A stretch of 64,000 nt of DNA from UBA830 sp038146925 (GTDB lineage: Bacteria; Pseudomonadota; Alphaproteobacteria; MPNO01; UBA830), in the NCBI GenBank assembly GCA_038146925.1, contig JAYQSP010000008.1, positions 124,001 through 188,000 on the forward strand, read 5' to 3'. Below the pieces are notes generated by a model, which ran no database searches, was not told where the DNA came from, and saw nothing but the letters and a program-made list of their open reading frames with translations. The translations under genes were made by a program, and so were the position numbers. Shown in pieces: positions 49,940-58,293 of the stretch (position 1 is its first letter; the number at the start of each line of letters is the position of its first letter).

Positions 49940-50794
49940 TCAGGACGTCTCTGCCCTGTAAGCGCGTGCCAACGCGCAAAAACCGGCAATATCGACAGTT
50001 TCCGCCCGGGCGGTGGGGGCGATGCCGGCTGCGTCGAGTGTCGATGTCGCATCCCTGAAAATTCCCTTCAGCGCAGCCCGCAACATTTTCCGACGCTGCG
50101 AGAAAGCGGCGGCGACCACGGTTTCGAGGGCATCCCCGTCAGCCTCGGCCAGGGGAGCGGCCCTCGGGATAAATTCGACGACCGTGGAATCGACCTTTGG
50201 CGGAGGCGTGAAAGCACGGGCCGGCAGTGTGAACAGCGGCTTTACGTCGCAGCGCCACTGGGCGGCGACCGACAGACGGCCGTATGTTCTGGATCCCGGC
50301 GCGGCGGCCAGCCGGTCGGCGACCTCGCTCTGAAACATCAGAATCATCCGGTCGAACAGCTCGATCCGTTTCAGCCAACCGATCAGCAGCGGCGTCGCGA
50401 TGTTGTAGGGAAGATTGGCGACGACTGCGATCGGCCCGAATTCGGCGGTGAGCTCCGCGTGATCGAACGCCATCGCATCCTGTTCGACGATGTGCAGCCG
50501 TCCGGCGGTAACGGAGGCGAGTTCTTCAAGCGCACCGATACAGCGCGGATCGCGTTCGACGGCGACGATGCGCCGGGCATTCGTTTCCAACAGCGCGCGT
50601 GTGAGTCCGCCGGGCCCGGGCCCGATTTCGAGCACCACCTTGCCGTCGAGGGTTCCCGCCGCCCGGGCGATCCGGCGAGTCACATTCAAATCCAGCAGAA
50701 AGTTCTGGCCCAGCGATTTCCGAGCCGACAGTCCATGGGCTGCGATCACGTCGCGCAGCGGCGGCAGATCGGATAAATCCGGCGGTTCAGGCAA
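49940..50794 (-). CDS. rsmA: 16S rRNA dimethyladenosine transferase
   Basis: 284 residues using a TTG start at 50794. No ATG or GTG fits the expected N-terminus (LPPLRDVIAAHGLSARKSLG), so TTG is the best choice, overlapping pdxA by 8 bp. The methyltransferase motifs KSLGQNFLLD, LEIGPGPGGLTRALL and ANLPYNIATPLL are complete. It dimethylates two adenines at the 3' end of 16S rRNA. Last gene of the lptF to rsmA series. Confidence 0.94.
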   Translation of the reverse strand: MPEPPDLSDLPPLRDVIAAHGLSARKSLGQNFLLDLNVTRRIARAAGTLDGKVVLEIGPGPGGLTRALLETNARRIVAVERDPRCIGALEELASVTAGRLHIVEQDAMAFDHAELTAEFGPIAVVANLPYNIATPLLIGWLKRIELFDRMILMFQSEVADRLAAAPGSRTYGRLSVAAQWRCDVKPLFTLPARAFTPPPKVDSTVVEFIPRAAPLAEADGDALETVVAAAFSQRRKMLRAALKGIFRDATSTLDAAGIAPTARAETVDIAGFCALARAYRAETS

Positions 50795-51812
50795 GACCGG
50801 TATCGCCCGAAATCTTCTTGCGGCACGCGGCAATGTCGGCCGCCATGCGGATCGCTGACACCAGACTGGTGGGATTGGCGGTGGCCGTGCCCGCGATGTT
50901 GTAGGCGGTGCCGTGATCGGGGGAGGTGCGGACGAACGGCAGCCCGACCGAAACATTCACCCCGTTATCGAAATCCAAAGTTTTCATCGGGATGAGCGCC
51001 TGGTCGTGATACATGCAGACCGCGACGTCATAGGTGGCGCGTGCGGCTTCGTGAAACATGGTATCGCCCGCGAGCGGGCCGCTTATGTCCGCTTCCGCGT
51101 CCGACAGGCGTTCGATGGCGGGGGCGATGATATCGATTTCCTCTCGGCCCATATGCCCGCTTTCGCCCGCGTGCGGATTCAAGCCGGACACGGCGATCCG
51201 AGGGCGCGATATGCCGAAATCGGATTTCAATGAATCGATAGTTATCTTCAGCGTGCGGACGATCTCGTCCGTCGTCAGAGCGGCGATCGCGTCCTTGAGC
51301 GACAGATGTATCGTGACCGGCACAACTTTCACGCTGGGTCCGGCGAGAAGCATGACCGGTGGCGTGCTCAGCCCTGCCCGTTCGCCGAGGTATTCCGTAT
51401 GGCCGGGGGCCGTGAACCCGGCGGCGTAGAGCCGGCTTTTTTGGATTGGATTCGTCGCCATACCCGCTGCGTCGCCGTCCATCGCCGCATCGATGGCCCG
51501 ATCGATGGATTCGATGACCATCGAACCGTCGGCCGTACTGTCGTCTCCCGGCAAAGCAGATACCGGGCGACTCAGGCGGAGGACGGGCAGGGCGCTGCCA
51601 GATGTCGCGGCGGCATCGGCCGCTGAAGCGATTTCGGTTATCGGGCAGCAGATGCCGGTCCGTCCCGCTAACCGCGTCAGTCTGTCGGGGTCGTCGAGAA
51701 CATAAAATGGCGGCAGGTCCGAGCGATGATCCCGCCAGGTCATCAGGGTAATTTCACCGCCGATCCCGGCTGGGTCCCCCATCGTCACGACGACCGGGCG
51801 ATCGTGCGGCAT
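50787..51812 (-). CDS. pdxA: 4-hydroxythreonine-4-phosphate dehydrogenase
   Basis: 341 residues. TMGDPAGIGGEI at the N-terminus, AGFTAPGHTEYLGERAGL, the metal-binding His in GLNPHAGESGHMGREE, and VCMYHDQALIPMKTLDFDNG match PdxA. It takes part in pyridoxal 5'-phosphate biosynthesis. It lies 4 bp after surA and overlaps rsmA by 8 bp, which is the widespread surA-pdxA-rsmA order. Confidence 0.96.
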   Translation of the reverse strand: MPHDRPVVVTMGDPAGIGGEITLMTWRDHRSDLPPFYVLDDPDRLTRLAGRTGICCPITEIASAADAAATSGSALPVLRLSRPVSALPGDDSTADGSMVIESIDRAIDAAMDGDAAGMATNPIQKSRLYAAGFTAPGHTEYLGERAGLSTPPVMLLAGPSVKVVPVTIHLSLKDAIAALTTDEIVRTLKITIDSLKSDFGISRPRIAVSGLNPHAGESGHMGREEIDIIAPAIERLSDAEADISGPLAGDTMFHEAARATYDVAVCMYHDQALIPMKTLDFDNGVNVSVGLPFVRTSPDHGTAYNIAGTATANPTSLVSAIRMAADIAACRKKISGDTGLA

Positions 51813-51816
51813 CCGG

Positions 51817-53100
51817 TCAGACCCGAATGTCGATAACGGCGGAGAGACGAATATCGCGGAGATACCGCCGGGCCATCAATGCCAGCTTCTCCTGCAGCAG
51901 ACGATCGGCGATGGCATCGCGTTCCGGAAGTTTGATTTCGCCCTTGCCCCCTTCACGGCTGCAGACCATCAGGACCAGCACGCCGCCGGGCATTTTTATC
52001 GGATCGCTTATCTTCCCGGCCGGTAGGTTCCGAACCACCGACTGGATGGCGGGCGACAAATCCTTCACGGCAAAGCGGCCAAGATTGGGTGGGCGGGGGG
52101 ACTGGATTTCCTTAGCCAGTAAATCGAAATCCTTGCAGCCGGTGGCAGTGTCGCGCACCGTTTTGCCGAGATCCAGTTGCGCCTCTATATCGACCGGCAT
52201 CGCGGCATTCGGGAAGGGGAGAAAAATCTGCCGCAGGTCGACCGTCGCCGGTTTCGCCGCGGTTTCAGCTATTTTCCGCGTTCCGCGCAGGGCGAGCAGT
52301 CTGTAACCGGTTACCGTCTTGATCGGCTCTGATAACGCACCGCGCCAAAGTCCGGGCACGATGTCCTTCAAACTCTCGCTAAGCTCCGCTTCGTGGACCC
52401 AGCCGAGATCTCCGCCGACCGCCGCTGTCGGGCTTTGCGAAAACTGCCGCGCGATCGCGGCGAAGTTCGCGCCGTTTTGAACCTGATTGCGGATCCGCTC
52501 CGCGGTGCGCCGGACATTGTCTTCTTCTTCCGGGCCGTCGACGGCGAGCAGTATTTCGGCCAGGCGATATTCGGTCTGCCCTTGCCTGGAGCTGATGCGC
52601 TGCAGTGCTTCGTCTATTTCGTCTTCGCCGATCGTTATCCGGGGACGTAACCGGCGGCCAACCAGCTTGGACCAGGCGATGCCCGCACTCAGCTGTTCTT
52701 CCATGGCGGACAGCGGCACGTCGTTTTGCCGCAGCATTCTTTCCAGGCCGTCTTCCGGAAGTTTGTTTTGTTTCTCGATCGTCACCTTTGCGCGCCGGAG
52801 ATCGCGTTTGCTGACCGAAATATTCCGTCGTTTTGCTTCCTGCATCTGCAGTCGCTCGTCGATCAGAGTGCGCAACACCTGGCTGCTGATCCGTCGCCTC
52901 ACTTCCACCGTGTTGGGCAGGCGGGTCGACAATATGACCAGCTTCATTCGCGATTCGAGATCGTATGCAGTGATCAGTTCGTCATTGACGATCGCCGCGA
53001 TGCGCTGCACCGACTGGGCACGCGCAAAGTCCGGTGAAATCAGAATCGCCAGCAATGCCGCAACCGTGCATTTCAGAAAATGTTGTTTACCTGGCTTCAT
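51817..53100 (-). CDS. surA: Periplasmic peptidyl-prolyl isomerase/outer-membrane chaperone SurA
   Basis: 427 residues from the ATG at 53100; a GTG three codons upstream is also in frame. A signal peptide (LKCTVAALLAILISPDFARA) is followed by the SurA N-terminal chaperone domain (AAIVNDELITAYDLESRMKL). A parvulin-like domain spans about residues 185-290 (GANFAAIARQFSQSPTAAVG, GDLGWVHEAEL), and a second, degenerate one follows. It helps fold outer-membrane proteins, including LptD encoded just upstream. Confidence 0.93.
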   Translation of the reverse strand: MKPGKQHFLKCTVAALLAILISPDFARAQSVQRIAAIVNDELITAYDLESRMKLVILSTRLPNTVEVRRRISSQVLRTLIDERLQMQEAKRRNISVSKRDLRRAKVTIEKQNKLPEDGLERMLRQNDVPLSAMEEQLSAGIAWSKLVGRRLRPRITIGEDEIDEALQRISSRQGQTEYRLAEILLAVDGPEEEDNVRRTAERIRNQVQNGANFAAIARQFSQSPTAAVGGDLGWVHEAELSESLKDIVPGLWRGALSEPIKTVTGYRLLALRGTRKIAETAAKPATVDLRQIFLPFPNAAMPVDIEAQLDLGKTVRDTATGCKDFDLLAKEIQSPRPPNLGRFAVKDLSPAIQSVVRNLPAGKISDPIKMPGGVLVLMVCSREGGKGEIKLPERDAIADRLLQEKLALMARRYLRDIRLSAVIDIRV

Positions 53101-53170
53101 CCGATTCACGTACTGACTGTTGTGCGAATATATATCGCCTTGTCGTCGGGCTTCAACTCATGCACCGGCG

Positions 53171-55360
53171 TTAGTTCACGCCGCTTGACGTCTGCACTTC
53201 GCCGAGCGTTTTGAGAACGACCCGGAACAGGATCGTGTCCGTCGGCGCGACGTCTCGGTCGCGGGTGAAGGTGCGGGAATAATCGGTTCGAAACTCGAAA
53301 CAATCGTCTTCGTACGAGAAAAATAGCCTGTGTCTCAGCGAACCGCCGCCGCTGTTCAGGTCCCGTCGGGTGCTCGCGCCGATTTTCCAGCGGTCGGTAA
53401 TTTCCGAGTGTAGCGCCAGCGCGATTTCTTCACGGTCGCGGAAATCGTCCTGCGGGTCCTGGGAATCGATAAGGTTCTGCTGGTCTATCGACAGATAATC
53501 GATCTGCAATCGGAGCCATGGCGCGCCCATCGACGCCGATACCTCGTTTCTGCGAGCAGTAAAATCGTCCTTGTCGAGCCGGAACCGGTACAGTGCGTCC
53601 ACATACCGTCCCGGGCGGACGCGGATACGTCCGACGATGTCCGAAAAGTGTTCGTCAAGTCCCGAATCCGCACCGAAATCGTCACTTTCGTCCAGCCGGT
53701 AGCTCTGGCCGATGAAGAAGGAGCTGAAACCGCCGCCCAGACCGAAAACACCGCTGCTCAACCCGTAATTGACGCGCGGGCCGCCTTCTACCCGATCAAT
53801 CCCCCCGAACCGGTTCTGGGAGAACAGATTGGTATCGTCGAATTCGAAATTGATGCTGTCTTCATTGGGGATGCGGTCGGTGTTCTTTCCGTCCGGCGCC
53901 AAAATTATTCCAACCATGGGCTCGACGATCTGAGTAAATCGGCCGTCCTTTCTAGCCAATGGCAGTCGCCAGTCGACGCCCGCCTGAGGGAAGACGCGAT
54001 AACTGAAGCCCGAGATGGTGCGGTTCGGGGCGTCGCTGTCGACCACGTCGCTGGCCAGATAAGCGTCTGTCTGAAGCGAGGCGAAGAAGCGGTATGTCTC
54101 GCCGTGTCGAGAGATATGCGGCAGTTCCCACTGTGTAATTCCGGACAACCGCCGGCTGTCCGTTCCGTCTGTCCGCGTGAGGGTGAGGAAACCGGCATCG
54201 ACAGACCATTGACCGCCGAAGCGGCCCGGTTCGCCGACGTAGTTGTAATCCAGTTTCGGAAAAACGATCGGCGTATTGCCAGGGTCGTCCGAGGTGCGAA
54301 GTCCCTGGAAATAATAGGCGTTTGCCGCCGCGTAGCTTCGCCCGCGGAACCCTTCGACATACAGCCGGTTTTCCAGCGTATCCGTCGATTTGATGCCGTA
54401 TCGTCGCAGATAGGTGTCGTCCGTCGATATGAATACTTCTGCGCCGCCGCGCCAGGTGGAGTCAAATTCATGCAGCAGGTTGCCACGGATATGGCCGCGG
54501 GTCGTGTCGTCGTCTCCCGCGTCTTTGGCTGCATACGTTAGACTGCCGTCCAGCTTGTACGCCGTATTTTTCAGCCGGTGACGTAATTCCGCGGCGCCGA
54601 CGATCCCTTCGCCCGTGGTGAAGGTTGGTGTGATGGTTGCGTCCATGTTGGGCGCGATGTCGATATAGTACGGTGTGCTGACGAACTGTCCCAGATCCGA
54701 ATCGCTGCCATAGGTCGGGATCAGAAACCCGGTCCGCCGGTCGACCGTCGGATCGGGGTGCGACAGGTACGGCGTATACATCACGGGGACGCCGTAAAAT
54801 TCGAGAAACGCATCCTTGTAGACCACGTCGCGTGACGTCTGGTCGTGGGTGACGTTGAATGCCTTGACCTGCCAAATCGGTGCGCGCGAGGGATCTTTCT
54901 CGCACAGTTTGCAGGGCGAATAGACGGCCTTGCGGAATTCCGTCTTCTCGCCGCCAATCCGACGTCCGCCCGCCGCGGCGATGCGGGCGTCATCGGAAAG
55001 GCGAACGCGCATGTTTTCGATAATGCCGTTTCGGAGATCGCCGGTCAGTTCGACCCGGTCCGCAAAGATCACCTCCCCGGTCGGTTCGACCAGGCTGATA
55101 TTGCCTTTCGCGGTGACCGTGTCTTCGCGCCGGTTATAGGTGACGACATCGGCCAGAAGCGTCCGCTCACCCTGCGAAAATTCCACGTTGCCCGTTGCAA
55201 TGACGATGCCCAGTTTTTGCTCGTTGCGAAGCTGGTCGGCTTTGAAAATGACCGGTGTGTTCCTGTCCATGCGAGAACCGATCTGCGCCATGGCGGCAGA
55301 GTGAAACAGGATCAGGGCCGCGAACGCGGCCATCGCATGTCGCAGTCCTCGCGCTTTCAA
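53171..55360 (-). CDS. lptD: LPS-assembly protein LptD
   Basis: 729 residues with a TTG start at 55360 preceded by GGAGGACGG. A signal peptide (AFAALILFHSAAMA) leads to the LptA-like jellyroll (ADQLRNEQKLGIVIATGNVE, ADRVELTGDLRNGIIENMRV) and then the outer-membrane beta-barrel (YSPCKLCEKDPSRAPIWQVK onward). Only three Cys are visible: a CxxC pair after the jellyroll and one near the end (DDCFEF), unlike the four-Cys disulfide pairing of E. coli LptD. It inserts LPS into the outer leaflet. It follows lptG by 1 bp. Confidence 0.95.
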   Translation of the reverse strand: MKARGLRHAMAAFAALILFHSAAMAQIGSRMDRNTPVIFKADQLRNEQKLGIVIATGNVEFSQGERTLLADVVTYNRREDTVTAKGNISLVEPTGEVIFADRVELTGDLRNGIIENMRVRLSDDARIAAAGGRRIGGEKTEFRKAVYSPCKLCEKDPSRAPIWQVKAFNVTHDQTSRDVVYKDAFLEFYGVPVMYTPYLSHPDPTVDRRTGFLIPTYGSDSDLGQFVSTPYYIDIAPNMDATITPTFTTGEGIVGAAELRHRLKNTAYKLDGSLTYAAKDAGDDDTTRGHIRGNLLHEFDSTWRGGAEVFISTDDTYLRRYGIKSTDTLENRLYVEGFRGRSYAAANAYYFQGLRTSDDPGNTPIVFPKLDYNYVGEPGRFGGQWSVDAGFLTLTRTDGTDSRRLSGITQWELPHISRHGETYRFFASLQTDAYLASDVVDSDAPNRTISGFSYRVFPQAGVDWRLPLARKDGRFTQIVEPMVGIILAPDGKNTDRIPNEDSINFEFDDTNLFSQNRFGGIDRVEGGPRVNYGLSSGVFGLGGGFSSFFIGQSYRLDESDDFGADSGLDEHFSDIVGRIRVRPGRYVDALYRFRLDKDDFTARRNEVSASMGAPWLRLQIDYLSIDQQNLIDSQDPQDDFRDREEIALALHSEITDRWKIGASTRRDLNSGGGSLRHRLFFSYEDDCFEFRTDYSRTFTRDRDVAPTDTILFRVVLKTLGEVQTSSGVN

Positions 55361-55361
55361 C

Positions 55362-56459
55362 CTAACCGTCCTCCAGGTGCAGGAGAACGGCGACCCCCAG
55401 AAACGATGTTATCAGGGCAGGAGACCATGCCGCCAGGACGACCGGCAGCTTCGACGAGACACCCAGCGCATACACAACATCCGACAGGAAATAGAGAAGA
55501 AACCCCGTGCCGATGCCGGATACCATAATGATCGCAGTACCGCCCCGCCGGATAGGCCGCAGGGAAAACGTTGCTGCCAGTATGACGACGGCTGCCAGCA
55601 TCAGCGGCAGCGCCAGATGCGTATGCCAGTGAAGTAAGTGACGCACCCCGGAAAACCCGGTGTTCTCGAGTATTCGGATGAAGCCGGGCAGTGCCCAGAA
55701 CGAGATCGTCTCCGGCGGAGCAAAACTGTCGTTGATGTTGCCGCGGGTGAGATCGGTGGGCAGGCGCCTGATGTCGTATCGCGTCGGTGGTTGGTTCGGT
55801 GCGGTGACGACGGCGCTGTCCAGTCGCCAGAAACCGTCCTCCAGCGTCGCGCTCGGCGCATCGATCCGTCCTACGAAGCGATCATTTTCCTGCATCAGGA
55901 ACACGATGACCTTATCGATCCGCATGTCGCGCGGCGCAATGTTGCTGGCATGGAGAATGTAGTGCCCGTCTCCGGTGGATTGGCGGAACCAGAGACCTTG
56001 ATTGGCGAGCGCGGCGAGGCTCGATTTCCCGCGGATGTATTTCGCTTCCAGGACTTCGTACTTGAGCAGCATCGCCGACGAGAATGGATTGAAGACCGCA
56101 ATCTTGAACAAACCGATCAGAACTGCCAGCGCTATCGGCGGCGCGAGAAACAGCCATATCGATACCCCCGCCGCGCGCGCGACGACGAATTCGTGATGCC
56201 GGTTCAGGCGCCAGAATGCCAACATCGCCCCCAGCAGCGCCGAGAAAGGTATGGCTTTTTCGGTCATCGTCGGGATCTTCAGCAACGCCATCGAGATAAC
56301 CGCATGAGAGGCGATGTCACCCTGACGGATGGACACTCGTCTGAAAAGTTCAAGCGTATCGAATATGGTGATGATCAGGATCAAACCGACCGTGAAGGCC
56401 AGGAAGGACGACAGGAACTGACGCCCGATATAGGACGATAGTGTGCGCGAAAGCCTCAT
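55362..56459 (-). CDS. lptG: LPS export ABC transporter permease LptG
   Basis: 365 residues from the ATG at 56459, overlapping lptF by 4 bp (ATGA). Six membrane helices: one near the N-terminus (RTLSSYIGRQFLSSFLAFTV), two more before a large periplasmic domain (YILHASNIAPRDMRIDKVIV), and three at the C-terminus (GTAIIMVSGIGTGFLLYFLS). This is the YjgQ half of the LptBFG complex that extracts LPS from the inner membrane. No lptB or lptC is in the window. Confidence 0.94.
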   Translation of the reverse strand: MRLSRTLSSYIGRQFLSSFLAFTVGLILIITIFDTLELFRRVSIRQGDIASHAVISMALLKIPTMTEKAIPFSALLGAMLAFWRLNRHHEFVVARAAGVSIWLFLAPPIALAVLIGLFKIAVFNPFSSAMLLKYEVLEAKYIRGKSSLAALANQGLWFRQSTGDGHYILHASNIAPRDMRIDKVIVFLMQENDRFVGRIDAPSATLEDGFWRLDSAVVTAPNQPPTRYDIRRLPTDLTRGNINDSFAPPETISFWALPGFIRILENTGFSGVRHLLHWHTHLALPLMLAAVVILAATFSLRPIRRGGTAIIMVSGIGTGFLLYFLSDVVYALGVSSKLPVVLAAWSPALITSFLGVAVLLHLEDG

Positions 56460-57583
56460 GTCGCCATCTCTTCTTGCACACCGATCCGCTGGTTGCGACT
56501 TTTCGGCCGTGATGAGCTCAGCATGACCAGGAAAACGACTGTCGTGACAATCGGGATGGCGAAAAGCGCTGCCGCGAATTCCGGTATTTTTTCGCCGAGA
56601 CTCTTGGTGCCGAGGGACGCGATCTGCACCATCATGACAGCGCACACCGCGATTGAAATCCGGAGCAACTGACCTCGCCGATTGAAATCACCCCCCAGCA
56701 ACATCGCGAGTCCGATCGCAATGTAAGTCAGATACAGGAGCGGCGACGACAAGCGGAAAAACCCTTCCATTCGTAGCTGGGAGTAGGCGTGCACTTTTTT
56801 CGGATCTTCGTCGAAATGGAACAACTCGTGCAGGAATCTCTCTCGCGGCTCCCGCCAGTACTGCGTAATTTCGTCCTGAATGTTCTTGAGGTCGAACGTG
56901 TATCGATCGAAGTAGAGCAGCGACAGGCGTCCGTCGTCGGCCTGCACTTCCTGCCGGTTGCCATTGACCATCAGGACACGGGGTCCTGTTTCGCTGCTCA
57001 CGATGGCGCCTCTTTCCGCCATCATCGTCACGGGGGTTTCCGGCTTGCGTTCGTCGTGAACGATGATCCCGTATAGTTCTCCGTCTTCGCTTCGTTCGCG
57101 GACAAAGACCGTGATGCCGTCGGTCACCGGATTGAAGACGCCTTCCTGAAGAAACAGCGCGGACAGCTCGGACCTGAACTCGCGCTGAATGTCTTTAAAT
57201 TCCCGGTATGTGGCCGGCATCAGGTACAGGGAATTGAGATACCCCAGCGCCATGGTCAGGATCGCCAGAACAAGCGCCGGGCGCCCGATCTTGAACGGCG
57301 CCATTCCGCTGGCGCGCAGGACGACGACTTCGCTGTCGTTCACCATTCGGTTGTAGGTAAACATCACGGCGGCAAAAACCGCGATGGGGCCGATCAGCGA
57401 CAGAAACGTCGGCAGCAACAGCATGGTGAAGGTTACGAATGTCGTCGCCGAAAGGCCGCGATTGACGATCATTTCGACAAATCGCAGGGACTGGGTCAGC
57501 CAGACGATGCAGGTAAGGCTGGCGGCGACGACGATCGACCACCAGAGGAGCTGACGAAAAATATAGCGGTGAAGCTGGCCCAT
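56456..57583 (-). CDS. lptF: LPS export ABC transporter permease LptF
   Basis: 375 residues. The YjgP half of LptBFG: MGQLHRYIFRQLLWWSIVVA at the N-terminus, SEVVVLRASGMAPFKIGRPA in the cytoplasmic loop, a periplasmic jellyroll (VFVRERSEDGELYGIIVHDE) and C-terminal helices ending before RPKSRNQRIGV. It starts the lptF-lptG-lptD-surA-pdxA-rsmA series, transcribed from the gap at 57.6 kb. Confidence 0.94.
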   Translation of the reverse strand: MGQLHRYIFRQLLWWSIVVAASLTCIVWLTQSLRFVEMIVNRGLSATTFVTFTMLLLPTFLSLIGPIAVFAAVMFTYNRMVNDSEVVVLRASGMAPFKIGRPALVLAILTMALGYLNSLYLMPATYREFKDIQREFRSELSALFLQEGVFNPVTDGITVFVRERSEDGELYGIIVHDERKPETPVTMMAERGAIVSSETGPRVLMVNGNRQEVQADDGRLSLLYFDRYTFDLKNIQDEITQYWREPRERFLHELFHFDEDPKKVHAYSQLRMEGFFRLSSPLLYLTYIAIGLAMLLGGDFNRRGQLLRISIAVCAVMMVQIASLGTKSLGEKIPEFAAALFAIPIVTTVVFLVMLSSSRPKSRNQRIGVQEEMAT

Positions 57584-57594
57584 GCCGGCACTAT

Positions 57595-57945
57595 ATGTTT
57601 TTGGCTTTACGCTGTCACAATCGAATTTGTTATAAAAAACAATCGGTAATCCGATTTTCGACGGTCATTCCGCGACACGAATCAGTCGGGAACGGTATTG
57701 GGGTCGTCATAGCCGGGAAACGGTCAGGACTTTACGACCGCGGCCGACATGCCGGTCATTTTCACAAGATGGGCGTGCCTGGGTTTCAACAAGACGCCGA
57801 ATGCTTGCTCTACCTCCCTGCTCGGCACGTGAATTCAAATGTCCTCCGGCTTTTTGTCCGCGGCGAATCTCCGATGTCGCTCTATCGAAGGGCCGTGGAC
57901 TGCCGTGACGACCCCATGTATCTGACGTGCGGGGAGGTCACGTAA
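57595..57945 (+). CDS. Hypothetical protein, uncertain start
   Basis: Up to 116 residues; the true start is unclear because the ATG at 57595 lies close to a TATAAA element (near 57633) that might be its promoter, and an internal ATG at 57769 has no ribosome site. The C-terminal part (LLYLPARHVNSNVLRLFVRG, MSLYRRAVDCRDDPMYLTCG) looks protein-like but matches no family I know. The stop overlaps the next ORF start as TAATG, which suggests coupled translation. It fills the gap between lptF (divergent) and pepA. Confidence 0.4.
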   Translation: MFLALRCHNRICYKKQSVIRFSTVIPRHESVGNGIGVVIAGKRSGLYDRGRHAGHFHKMGVPGFQQDAECLLYLPARHVNSNVLRLFVRGESPMSLYRRAVDCRDDPMYLTCGEVT

Positions 57946-58124
57946 TGCGAGATGACTTCGAATACTCCGTTGCCAGTGACGTCCAGTACCGCGAACCGAA
58001 CGCCTTCCGGCACCAGCTCGATAATCTATTCGGATACGGCGTGAACGAAAACCGTCGGCGGGTAAAGGTCGAACCGGATTTCGTATGCCATCGCATACGG
58101 CGCGACCGGCAGTGCGATAATTAG
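57945..58124 (+). CDS. Hypothetical small protein, 59 residues
   Basis: Starts with an ATG that overlaps the preceding stop, behind a strong GGGGAGG ribosome site at 57930-57936, which supports it being real. Sequence features: acidic start, REPNAFRHQLDNLFGYGVNE, then basic (NRRRVKVEPDF, HRIRRDRQCD). No transmembrane segment, no recognisable domain. With the upstream ORF it may form a two-gene unit of unknown purpose that precedes pepA. Confidence 0.45.
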   Translation: MRDDFEYSVASDVQYREPNAFRHQLDNLFGYGVNENRRRVKVEPDFVCHRIRRDRQCDN

Positions 58125-58293
58125 CCAGGATAGATATACCCGGGAGCAAGGAGAGGCGAGTCGGCCAATCGACGGCTTCCCCGAACAGCCCCTGACGATT
58201 TAGATTTTCAAGTTTGGTCCAATGCTTGTTACAGTCCGCCGCGAAAGATGCGGCCGATGCACCGGCGCGCCGACAACCCTGCGGAGTTCTAGA

